This document shows, piece by piece, positions 1 through 5,425 of a stretch of DNA of 5,425 nucleotides. Numbering within the stretch: the first letter of the stretch is position 1; every line of letters starts with the position of its first letter. The DNA is from Anaerolineales bacterium (GTDB lineage: Bacteria > Chloroflexota > Anaerolineae > Anaerolineales > UBA4823). Location: assembly GCA_020853835.1 (NCBI GenBank), contig JADYYC010000435.1, forward strand, positions 1 to 5,425, written 5' to 3'. Made by a program: the position numbers and the translations under genes. The notes under the pieces are model-generated. The model was given only the letters and a program-made list of their open reading frames with translations. It did no database searches and was not told the origin of the DNA.

Positions 1-1307
1 TGATCGACATCACCCGTGTGCCATGTCTGGATGAGATCGTGATGGACGAAGACGAGCTCATCCATCTCGGCCCGATGGTCACGCACAACCAGTGCGTCGC
101 CTCCAAGCTGGTCGTCGAGCGGCTCTTCCCGCTTGCCCAGGCCTGCTGGGAAGTGGGCGCGCCACAGATCCGCAACCGCGGTACGGTGGCGGGCAACCTG
201 ATCACCGCTTCGCCCGCCAACGACACTATCACCCCCTTGATGGCGCTTGGGGCGAGCGTCCGGCTGAGCTCCACTCGTGGCAGCCGTTTGCTCCCGCTTA
301 AGGATTTCTTCCTCGGCGTGCGGCGGACGGCGATACAGCCGGATGAGATGCTGGTGGACATCGTCGTGCCCGCGATGCAGCCAAACCAGCGCGGCATGTT
401 TTTCAAGCTGGGGCTGCGCCGCGCTCAGGCCATCTCGGTGGTCAACGCCGCGGCCGTGCTCACCTTTGGCGGGGAGGACCCGCAGGCTGGCGCGGGCGCC
501 GAAATCACCGCCGCCGTGATCACGCTCGGCTCGGTCACCCCGACCATCACCCGCGCCGGCGAGGCCGAAGCCTACCTGACAGGACGGACCCTGACCGAAG
601 AGACCGTCCTGGAGGCGGCCCTCCTGGCGCAGCGCTCCGCCAGCCCGATCGACGACATCCGCAGCTCAGCCGCCTACCGGGACGAGATGGTGCGGGTGTG
701 CGTGAAGCGCTGCCTGGCGGGGATTCGAAACGGGACGGAACGGGAGGGCTTCCCGAACGACCCGGTCCTGCTCTGGGGCAAAGAAAAATACGATTTCGCA
801 CAGCGCCTGCCGGCGCGCAGCCTGCACCGCCGGGGCACGCCGATCGTGACGCGCATCAACGGCAAAGAGTACACCTTCGACAGCGGGCAAAACAAGACCC
901 TGCTGCGCCTGCTGCGCGAAGAGGCGGGGCTGACCGGCACGAAGGAAGGCTGCGCCGAAGGGGAATGCGGCGCCTGTACGGTGTTCCTGGACGGGCGCGC
1001 CGTGATGAGCTGCCTGGTCCCGGCGGTGCGCGCCCACGGCGCTGAGATCGTGACGATCGAGGGCGTGGCGAAGGACGGGGAGCTGCACCCCGTGCAGCAG
1101 GCTTTCATCGAGGAAGGCGCGGTGCAGTGCGGCTATTGCACGCCGGGGTTTGTCATGTCGGCGGTGAAATTGCTGGAGGAAAAACCAGCCCCCACGCCGG
1201 AAGAAATCAAGCGCTCTATCACGGGGAACCTGTGCCGCTGTACGGGATATTACAAGATTGTGCAAGCGATCGAAAAAGCCAGCACGATGGAGGTGACGCA
1301 TGGGTAA
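1..1307 (+). CDS. Molybdenum hydroxylase FAD-binding subunit fused to [2Fe-2S] subunit (5' partial)
   Basis: This is the electron-transfer part of a xanthine dehydrogenase/CO dehydrogenase-family enzyme: electrons from a separate molybdopterin subunit (not in this window) pass through two [2Fe-2S] clusters to FAD. The frame is open to the left edge (first full codon at 3, reading IDITR before the GTG at 18), so the true start and the first FAD-binding loop lie upstream. Bases about 150-270 encode the second FAD-pocket motif (TVAGNLITASPANDT), and about 380-700 a CO_deh_flav_C-like domain. After a linker (about 740-840), the [2Fe-2S] part starts near 845. All eight cluster cysteines are present: C-x4-C-x2-C-x11-C (codons at 951, 966, 975, 1011) and C-x2-C-x31-C-x-C (1128, 1137, 1233, 1239). 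The order FAD then FeS is the reverse of XdhA and eukaryotic xanthine dehydrogenase. No stop or frameshift separates the halves. It is probably cytoplasmic. The family call is firm; the substrate cannot be told. Confidence 0.93.
   Translation, partial: IDITRVPCLDEIVMDEDELIHLGPMVTHNQCVASKLVVERLFPLAQACWEVGAPQIRNRGTVAGNLITASPANDTITPLMALGASVRLSSTRGSRLLPLKDFFLGVRRTAIQPDEMLVDIVVPAMQPNQRGMFFKLGLRRAQAISVVNAAAVLTFGGEDPQAGAGAEITAAVITLGSVTPTITRAGEAEAYLTGRTLTEETVLEAALLAQRSASPIDDIRSSAAYRDEMVRVCVKRCLAGIRNGTEREGFPNDPVLLWGKEKYDFAQRLPARSLHRRGTPIVTRINGKEYTFDSGQNKTLLRLLREEAGLTGTKEGCAEGECGACTVFLDGRAVMSCLVPAVRAHGAEIVTIEGVAKDGELHPVQQAFIEEGAVQCGYCTPGFVMSAVKLLEEKPAPTPEEIKRSITGNLCRCTGYYKIVQAIEKASTMEVTHG
1289..1295 (+). 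promoter_or_regulatory. Shine-Dalgarno for the small membrane protein gene
   Basis: GGAGGTG lies inside the last codons of the FAD/FeS gene, with the core GGAGG ending 6 bases before the ATG at 1300. It supports that start and suggests that translation of the two overlapping genes is coupled. Confidence 0.75.
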
Positions 1308-1704
1308 ATACGGCAGATTGGCCGGGCAGGCGCCTCCGCCTCCTCCGCCCTGGAAGATCCATCCTGTGTGGCGGGGGGTCGGATGCCTGCTGCTCTTGAT
1401 CGGTCCGGTGATGGCTTATCTCATCGCCGATATCCTGGTGGCGATGGCTATGACCGAGAAATGGTATCCGCTGCCCGGGGGCCTGACACAGACGTACACG
1501 ATCCCAACGGTCAACATTGCCGTGCCCCACTTTTTTGCCAACCTGCTGGTCACGGCCCTGTTGCTGCTGTTTGGCTTTGCCGTGATCATGTTTGTTTACT
1601 CGATCGTCTTTGGGCTCGCAGGGCCGGGCCGGTACACGCCGCTGGATTCGCCGCCCGTGCGCGACCGGCCCCTGCCCGAGAAGCCGAAGCGCCGCTTTTA
1701 AGCT
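1300..1704 (+). CDS. Small two-helix membrane protein, function unknown
   Basis: I do not recognise this 133-residue protein. It overlaps the end of the FAD/FeS gene by 8 bases and has a good ribosome binding site, so it is almost certainly translated from the same message. The last sense codon ends at 1701 and the stop is TAA at 1699-1701 or immediately after the RRF codons. Residues 12-17 are a run of six prolines, which commonly slows ribosomes and calls for EF-P. Two hydrophobic helices are visible at about 26-49 and 78-104. Between them is a 28-residue loop with few charges, while both ends are rich in Lys/Arg (KYGR, WKIHPVWR; the tail ends in KPKRRF). By the positive-inside rule both termini should be cytoplasmic. 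There is no signal peptide, cysteine pair or known metal motif. It could anchor or accompany the dehydrogenase at the membrane, but only gene position supports that. Confidence 0.8.
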
Positions 1705-1745
1705 GCCTCCGGAGTGCATGACCGCGCGCGGACTTGAGATAACTC

Positions 1746-3449
1746 ATGGAGCGGACCGTCCCTACCACCGAAACCGAAGAAGTCGAGCTCTATACGCGCA
1801 CCTATTATTCGCTGCTGCGCTCTTCTGCCGAGGTGAAAATCCGCACCCTGGAGGAGGTTCACGCGGGGATGAATTCGCTGCTCCACCCCCGTGCGCGCGA
1901 CCCCGCCTCGGATATGGCGGCGTTTTTCTACTCGATTCTGCGCCTCCCAGGCTGTATGCCAGACGTGAAGCGGGTCGTCCTGGGGCAGGACGCGGCCGTG
2001 TTTATCAAATCCGGGCTGGGGGATGTCCGCAACTGGGAAGAGGTCTTCAGCGTTGCTCGCCGGCGGCGCTGTTTTTTTGACGGCAAAGACACGCTGGCCT
2101 GTTTTATCGCCAGCCGTTCGGACATCGACGACGTGATCCCGCTCCTCACGGCTTACCAGATCGAATGGAACAAGCTCCATTTTCGCTTCCGGCGCCTGCC
2201 CGCCGCGCTCCAAAAAGGGGATTTCGGCTCCGGGTTGAGCGACCTCACCCGGCTGCGGGACCTGCTCGAGATCCCCGAAGAAGACTTCGAGCGGCTGCAC
2301 GCAATCTGGGATCGCGACCTCGCCGCGAACCTGGCGCATATCGCCCGGTCGCAGTGCGACTTGAAGGTGCACCTGCTGAGCGGCTCGCTGAGCGAATACC
2401 GCCGGGCGCGCATCGCCTGGTGGGAGAACATCGCCAGCGCCCGGCCCGATATCGTCGAGCGCCCGGTCTATTTCGTTTCGAGCAATGTGCACAGCCTGGC
2501 GAACCTCCTCTCGGGGTTTGCCATGCAGCGGGAGCGGGCGCTGGTCAAGTACCTCGACCAGCCGGGGTACGCCGGTCTGCGAAATGAGTGGGCGGATATC
2601 CAGAGCGGCGTAACCAGCGGCAGCCGGGAGAATTTTCTTTACTACCTGCTGCGCAAAGCGCAGCAAGAACAGAGCGGGCACGCTTTGGCCCGCGAGCAGC
2701 ACGACTTCGAGCGCCAGCACGGGATCGCGCGCATCCCGAGCAAGCGCTCCTTTGACGTCGAGGCGCAGGTCATCGAAATCGCCAGCCTCGACCTGGGGCT
2801 GGCAGACCCGCGCGTGCGGTTGGGCCCCGGCGTGAGTAAACTGGCCTCCAGCAACGCCCTGATCCTCAACATCGACTACCCTCTGGGGTTGGCGGCTTAC
2901 AACATCCTGGCGGAGATTTCATCCAACGTTGGGGAAGTGCTGGGCATTTATATGATGGGGAAGGCGGCGACGCTCAACGCGGTGATCGGGGACGTCATGA
3001 TCTCGAACGTCGTTCACGATGAGCACTCGAGGAACACCTACATCTTTGGCAACTGTTTTTCGGCCGCGGACGTAGCGCCCGACCTGGTCTTTGGCACCGT
3101 GTTGGACAACCAGAAAGCCGTGACGGTGCAGGGGACGTTCCTGCAGACGGCCGATTACATGGACGTCTTTTATCGCGAGGGCTACACCGTCATCGAGATG
3201 GAAGCGGGGCCGTACCTCTCGGCCATCTTCGAGATGTTCCGGCCCACCCGCCACCCCGTGAACGAAATCGTCAACTTATACGGGGCGCCCTTTGACGTGG
3301 GGATGATCCACTACGCCTCGGACACCCCGCTGGGCAAGGGGAAGAACCTGGGGGCGGGGAGCCTCTCCTATATGGGGATGGATTCAACCTACGCGGCCTC
3401 GCTGGCGGTCCTGCGCCGCATCCTGAGCCAGGAGATCGACCGCCTCTAA
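1746..3449 (+). CDS. Uncharacterised protein with nucleoside phosphorylase-like C-terminal domain
   Basis: A 567-residue protein without signal peptide or membrane helices, so probably cytoplasmic. The ATG at 1746 is the first possible start because an in-frame TAA sits at 1740-1742; its ribosome binding site is weak (GAG at 1736-1738). The first ~330 residues are mostly helical-looking and match no domain I recognise. From about 370 the protein resembles the nucleoside phosphorylase-I (PNP/UDP phosphorylase/MTA nucleosidase) fold: DYPLG at 377-381, GIYMMGKAATLN at 400-411 followed by IGDV at 414-417, GTVLDNQKAVTV from 450, EMEAG at 484-488 (the ribose-binding Glu motif of the family) and an SD pair at 525-526, where that family keeps its catalytic Asp. 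This suggests it binds or cleaves a nucleoside-like ligand, but activity is unproven. It may belong to an uncharacterised DUF family (DUF6909 comes to mind from memory, unverified). It follows the membrane gene by 44 bases and is probably in the same operon. Confidence 0.88.
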   Translation: MERTVPTTETEEVELYTRTYYSLLRSSAEVKIRTLEEVHAGMNSLLHPRARDPASDMAAFFYSILRLPGCMPDVKRVVLGQDAAVFIKSGLGDVRNWEEVFSVARRRRCFFDGKDTLACFIASRSDIDDVIPLLTAYQIEWNKLHFRFRRLPAALQKGDFGSGLSDLTRLRDLLEIPEEDFERLHAIWDRDLAANLAHIARSQCDLKVHLLSGSLSEYRRARIAWWENIASARPDIVERPVYFVSSNVHSLANLLSGFAMQRERALVKYLDQPGYAGLRNEWADIQSGVTSGSRENFLYYLLRKAQQEQSGHALAREQHDFERQHGIARIPSKRSFDVEAQVIEIASLDLGLADPRVRLGPGVSKLASSNALILNIDYPLGLAAYNILAEISSNVGEVLGIYMMGKAATLNAVIGDVMISNVVHDEHSRNTYIFGNCFSAADVAPDLVFGTVLDNQKAVTVQGTFLQTADYMDVFYREGYTVIEMEAGPYLSAIFEMFRPTRHPVNEIVNLYGAPFDVGMIHYASDTPLGKGKNLGAGSLSYMGMDSTYAASLAVLRRILSQEIDRL

Positions 3450-3460
3450 GCCGCCCCGAT

Positions 3461-3475
3461 GCCCCGGCAGGGGGC
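3461..3475. terminator. Possible hairpin between convergent genes
   Basis: GCCCC, a five-base loop GGCAG, then GGGGC can form a short five-pair GC stem in the 26-base gap between the convergent stop codons (3449 and 3476). A hairpin here could slow polymerase from both directions. There is no T-run on either side, so it is not a textbook intrinsic terminator, and GC-rich DNA makes such stems by chance. Confidence 0.3.
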
Positions 3476-4822
3476 TCAGGCGCCCGCCGCGCGGTCGGTT
3501 ATCTCCAGCGCCTCGTCCAGGACCGCAAAACCCTCTCTTAACTGTTCCTCATCGATGATCAAAGGCGGGATCACCAGCGCCGTGTGCCAGTGGGTGTAGA
3601 GGTAGACGCCGCGGTCGAGCATGAACTTCCGGAAGGCGGTCATGGCTGCGCTGGAGCCGTTGAAGGGCGCCAGCGGCTCGCGCGTGCGCCGGTCTCTGAC
3701 CAGTTCGATGATCCCGAACAGCCCGATCGAGCGCACTTCTCCGACCGAAGGGTGGTTTTCCCCCAGATCGGTGAGCATGCGGTGCAGGACGGGGCCCATG
3801 GCTGCGGCGTGTTCCACCAGGCGGTCCTGCTGCATGACCTGGATGTTGGCGATCGCCGCGGCGAGCGAGATCGGGTGGGAGTTAAATGTCAGCCCGCCCT
3901 GAAAAACCCGCTGGTTGAAGAACTCGGCGATCTCGGGGCGGATCGCCACGGCGCCGAGCGGGGCATAGCCGGAGGTGAGCCCCTTCGCCATCGTCATCAA
4001 ATCTGGCACGACCCCCCAATGATCGACCGCAAACCATTTCCCGGTGCGGCCAAAGCCGGCCATCACCTCGTCGGCGATGTACAGGATGCCGTATTTATCG
4101 CACAACCGGCGCACGCCCTGCAGATAACCGTCCGGAGGGATGATCACGCCGTTCGTGCCGGTGACGGTTTCCAGCAGCAGCGCGGCGATCGTCCCAGGCC
4201 CCTCGTACAGGATGATCTCCTCGAGGTGGTTGAGGTAATCCTGGCAGAAATCGGCGTCTGAGATATCCGGGTTGGCCCGGTGGAATGTGGAGCGGTAGCG
4301 GTAGGGGTCTAAGAAGTGCACCACGCCCGGCATCAGGTTTGGCTCCCAGGCCACCCGGCGCGGGTCGCCGGTGGCGGCCATCGCCCCCGCGGTAGCGCCG
4401 TGATAAGAGCGGTAGCGCGCCAGGATTTTGTGCCGCCCTGTGTAGGCGCGCGCCAGCTTGATGGCGTTCTCGTTGGCGTCGGCCCCGCCCAGGGTGAAGA
4501 GAAAGCGGTTCAAGTCCCCCGGGGTGATCTCGGCCAGCAGCTTGCCCAAAAGCGCGCGCGGGCGCGTCGCCATCGGCGGGCCGGCGAACGCCAGCTCGTG
4601 CGCCTGGGCGGCGATGGCTTCGGCGACGCGTTCGTCTCCATGCCCGATGTTGACGCACATCACCATAGAGTTGAAATCCAGGTAGCGCTTGCCGTTCACG
4701 TCCCAGAAGTAAACGCCCTTGGCGCGCTGCACGGGGATCGGGTCGACCTTCCCCTGGGCCGACCAGGTCCAGAAGCCGTGTTCCAGCGACAGCGGTAAAA
4801 TCTCCGCATCGGCGATGTCCAT
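3476..4822 (-). CDS. Class III PLP-dependent aminotransferase (omega-amino acid/taurine type)
   Basis: A 448-residue, full-length fold-type I, class III aminotransferase that moves an amino group between an amine or omega-amino acid and a keto acid using pyridoxal phosphate. Key residues are visible: GGADANENA at 112-120 (cofactor phosphate loop), SYHG at 139-142 (ring stacking), E218, D251 in ADEVMAGFGRTG (pyridine nitrogen), K280 in TMAKGLTSG (Schiff base) and T312 in GLTFNSHP. The open frame runs back to 4975, but the ATG at 4822 is chosen because GGGAGG (4830-4835) sits 7 bases upstream and family homology starts there; the extra 51 residues look non-coding. The N-terminal FWTWS segment is typical of omega-transaminases and taurine:pyruvate aminotransferases. 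By alignment by eye, the Arg of the GABA aminotransferase LRxxxPL motif is Leu416, arguing against a plain GABA or ornithine enzyme. Exact substrate unknown. It is transcribed towards the dehydrogenase block, so it is not in that operon. Confidence 0.93.
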   Translation of the reverse strand: MDIADAEILPLSLEHGFWTWSAQGKVDPIPVQRAKGVYFWDVNGKRYLDFNSMVMCVNIGHGDERVAEAIAAQAHELAFAGPPMATRPRALLGKLLAEITPGDLNRFLFTLGGADANENAIKLARAYTGRHKILARYRSYHGATAGAMAATGDPRRVAWEPNLMPGVVHFLDPYRYRSTFHRANPDISDADFCQDYLNHLEEIILYEGPGTIAALLLETVTGTNGVIIPPDGYLQGVRRLCDKYGILYIADEVMAGFGRTGKWFAVDHWGVVPDLMTMAKGLTSGYAPLGAVAIRPEIAEFFNQRVFQGGLTFNSHPISLAAAIANIQVMQQDRLVEHAAAMGPVLHRMLTDLGENHPSVGEVRSIGLFGIIELVRDRRTREPLAPFNGSSAAMTAFRKFMLDRGVYLYTHWHTALVIPPLIIDEEQLREGFAVLDEALEITDRAAGA

Positions 4823-4829
4823 TATGGAT

Positions 4830-4835
4830 CCTCCC
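4830..4835 (-). promoter_or_regulatory. Shine-Dalgarno setting the aminotransferase start
   Basis: Read on the - strand this is GGGAGG, 7 bases before the ATG at 4822-4820. It decides the start against the longer open frame that begins at 4975, which has no comparable site. Confidence 0.8.
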
Positions 4836-4858
4836 AAAGAAGAGTTGAAAGAAGGCTG

Positions 4859-4874
4859 TGTGAATCGTATCACA
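4859..4874. promoter_or_regulatory. CRP/FNR-family-type operator palindrome
   Basis: TGTGA-ATCGTA-TCACA is an inverted repeat with perfect five-base arms and six-base spacing, exactly the core consensus of the E. coli CRP site. It lies in the divergent intergenic region, 36 bases upstream of the aminotransferase ATG. Its centre (between 4866 and 4867) is about 82.5 bases upstream of the start predicted for the + strand promoter, a spacing and helical phase used by class I CRP sites in E. coli. Which regulator binds in this organism is unknown; other families (for example GntR-type) also use short palindromes. Confidence 0.5.
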
Positions 4875-4913
4875 GATTTCATGCCAGGTTTGAGGCAGGC
4901 CGGGCTTTTCGAG

Positions 4914-4942
4914 TTTACACCTTTGGCATAACTGCATATAAT
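4914..4942 (+). promoter_or_regulatory. Near-consensus sigma-70-type promoter for the right-hand membrane gene
   Basis: TTTACA at 4914-4919 (five of six matches to the -35 consensus), a 17-base spacer, then TATAAT at 4937-4942 (perfect -10). Transcription would start near 4949 and read rightwards to the ATG at 5067, giving a leader of about 118 bases. The local stretch is much more AT-rich than the surrounding DNA. Confidence 0.75.
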
Positions 4943-4964
4943 GGTCTGAAATGTACTGTTTGAA
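4935..4964 (-). promoter_or_regulatory. Weak candidate promoter for the aminotransferase, overlapping the divergent promoter
   Basis: On the - strand TTCAAA (4964-4959), an 18-base spacer and TATATG (4940-4935) each match four of six consensus bases. The -10 would share the same AT box as the + strand promoter, and the start would fall near 4928, leaving the CRP-like palindrome inside the transcribed leader. An alternative -10-like TACGAT lies within the palindrome (4869-4864) but lacks a fitting -35. This is only a candidate. Confidence 0.25.
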
Positions 4965-5049
4965 GGCCGGCTCATGCGCGGCGCGCCTCGGGCGCCCGGG
5001 CGATGGAAGGGCCCACGCCCTTGGGCCAGGCTATCTGATTATCGTTGCC
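4949..5049 (+). promoter_or_regulatory. GC-rich structured 5' leader
   Basis: The predicted untranslated leader of the right-hand gene contains the 10-base palindrome CGGGCGCCCG (4989-4998). It also has two mutually exclusive stems: AAGGGC/GCCCTT with loop CCAC (5007-5022), and GGCCCA/TGGGCC with a six-base loop (5010-5015 with 5022-5027). No T-run follows, so neither looks like a terminator. I recognise no known riboswitch. The structures may be regulatory or merely a result of base composition. Confidence 0.3.
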
Positions 5050-5057
5050 AAAGGAGG
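5050..5057 (+). promoter_or_regulatory. Strong Shine-Dalgarno for the right-hand membrane gene
   Basis: AAAGGAGG, a full match to the anti-Shine-Dalgarno, ends 9 bases before the ATG at 5067. It favours that start over the in-frame ATG two codons later at 5073. Confidence 0.85.
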
Positions 5058-5066
5058 CTGTTCCAA

Positions 5067-5425
5067 ATGTATATGTTGATTTTGGGTCTACACAGTGTGT
5101 TACGCTGGCTGGCGCTGATCCTGGGGATCGCCGCGGCCGTGCTGGCCTGGCTCGGCTGGCTGGGCAAAGGGGAGTGGAAACCGCTCAACCACAAACTGGG
5201 TTCTTTCTTTGCGATCTCGGTGGACGTGCAGTTGGTGCTCGGCCTGCTGTTGTATTTTCTCTTCAGCCCGATCACGCGCTCTGCGTTGCAGAACTTTTCG
5301 GCCGCGATGAGCGCCGAGGAATTGCGTTTCTTTGCGCTTGAGCACCCCCTCTTCATGGTTTTAGCGCTGGTGTTTGCCCACCTGGGGAGCATCCTGCCCA
5401 AACGGGCGAGCGGTTCGGAAGCCAA
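5067..5425 (+). CDS. Multi-pass membrane protein with conserved-looking histidines (3' partial)
   Basis: The frame is open from the ATG at 5067 to the right edge (119 residues seen), so the gene is cut. Three hydrophobic helices are visible at about residues 11-33, 46-68 and 92-110, followed by a positively charged PKRA turn; a fourth helix probably lies beyond the window. Histidines sit at or near helix ends: H9 in LHSVLRW, H42 in NHK, H93 in LEHPLF and H105 in FAHLGS. From memory, small four-helix proteins with the pattern LHSxLRW...EHxxxM occur as hypothetical proteins in Bacteroidota and Chloroflexota; the function is not known to me. The membrane-embedded histidines would allow heme or metal binding, as in small cytochrome b-like proteins, but that is inference. 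It has its own near-consensus promoter and strong ribosome binding site, so it is likely well expressed and independent of the aminotransferase. Confidence 0.82.
   Translation, partial: MYMLILGLHSVLRWLALILGIAAAVLAWLGWLGKGEWKPLNHKLGSFFAISVDVQLVLGLLLYFLFSPITRSALQNFSAAMSAEELRFFALEHPLFMVLALVFAHLGSILPKRASGSEA

Noticed and set aside
18..20. GTG at 18 as the start of the FAD/FeS gene
   Set aside because: The frame continues upstream with IDITR, which is typical internal sequence of this family, and the first FAD loop would be missing. The gene simply runs off the left edge.
666..1301. 211-codon open frame on the - strand
   Set aside because: It is antisense to the clearly conserved [2Fe-2S] domain, with low-complexity His/Arg-rich composition and no family likeness.
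1718..2080. ATG at 1718 preceded by CCGGAG, opening another frame before the phosphorylase-like gene
   Set aside because: The spacing from GGAG to ATG is only three bases, the product is Arg/Pro/Gly-rich shadow sequence, and it overlaps the well-supported gene starting at 1746.
1698..2720. 340-codon open frame on the - strand
   Set aside because: It is antisense to the phosphorylase-like gene, has no recognisable domain and fits a shadow frame in GC-rich coding DNA.
3584..4261. 225-codon open frame on the + strand
   Set aside because: It is antisense to the aminotransferase; its composition is that of a shadow frame.
4823..4975. N-terminal extension of the aminotransferase by 51 residues
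   Set aside because: The strong Shine-Dalgarno at 4830-4835 and the family's normal start place the ATG at 4822. The extension would cover the operator and promoter and shows no familiar protein pattern.
5007..5027. Leader hairpin as an intrinsic terminator
   Set aside because: No run of T follows either possible stem, and the gene downstream has a strong ribosome binding site.
5039..5425. 128-codon open frame on the - strand at the right edge
   Set aside because: The + strand frame has a full Shine-Dalgarno, a promoter and a clear membrane-protein pattern; the - strand product has no such support.

Overview
The window is GC-rich bacterial DNA, densely coded, with canonical purine-rich ribosome binding sites and one near-consensus sigma-70-type promoter. 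Gene content and small-protein style (a molybdenum-hydroxylase locus beside anonymous membrane proteins) suggest an environmental bacterium, possibly Chloroflexota (Anaerolineae-like). That assignment is an impression from protein style; no marker gene is present.

Left block, + strand, 1-3449: three co-directional genes. The first is cut by the window's left edge. It encodes an FAD-binding subunit of a xanthine dehydrogenase/CO dehydrogenase-type molybdenum hydroxylase, fused in frame to the two-cluster [2Fe-2S] subunit. Overlapping it by 8 bases is a small two-helix membrane protein of unknown role. After a 44-base gap comes a 567-residue cytoplasmic protein whose C-terminal third looks like a nucleoside phosphorylase-I fold with the key EMEA and SD motifs kept, behind an unrecognised N-terminal half. 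Redox hydroxylation of a purine-like or aldehyde substrate next to a nucleoside-phosphorylase-like protein hints at nucleobase metabolism, but this is inference.

Right block: a class III PLP-dependent aminotransferase (- strand, 3476-4822) converges on the left block, with only 26 bases and a small GC hairpin between the stop codons. Its start lies at 4822, set by a strong Shine-Dalgarno, rather than at the longest open frame at 4975. A 244-base divergent intergenic region (4823-5066) follows. It holds a perfect TGTGA-N6-TCACA palindrome of CRP/FNR-family type, a + strand promoter (TTTACA, 17 bases, TATAAT) and a GC-rich leader with alternative hairpins. The leader runs into a histidine-containing multi-pass membrane protein that leaves the window at the right edge.

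No tRNA, rRNA, CRISPR array, transposase or long direct repeat was seen. The most interesting points are the phosphorylase-like fusion protein, the reversed FAD-then-FeS subunit fusion, and the regulatory region between the divergent genes.
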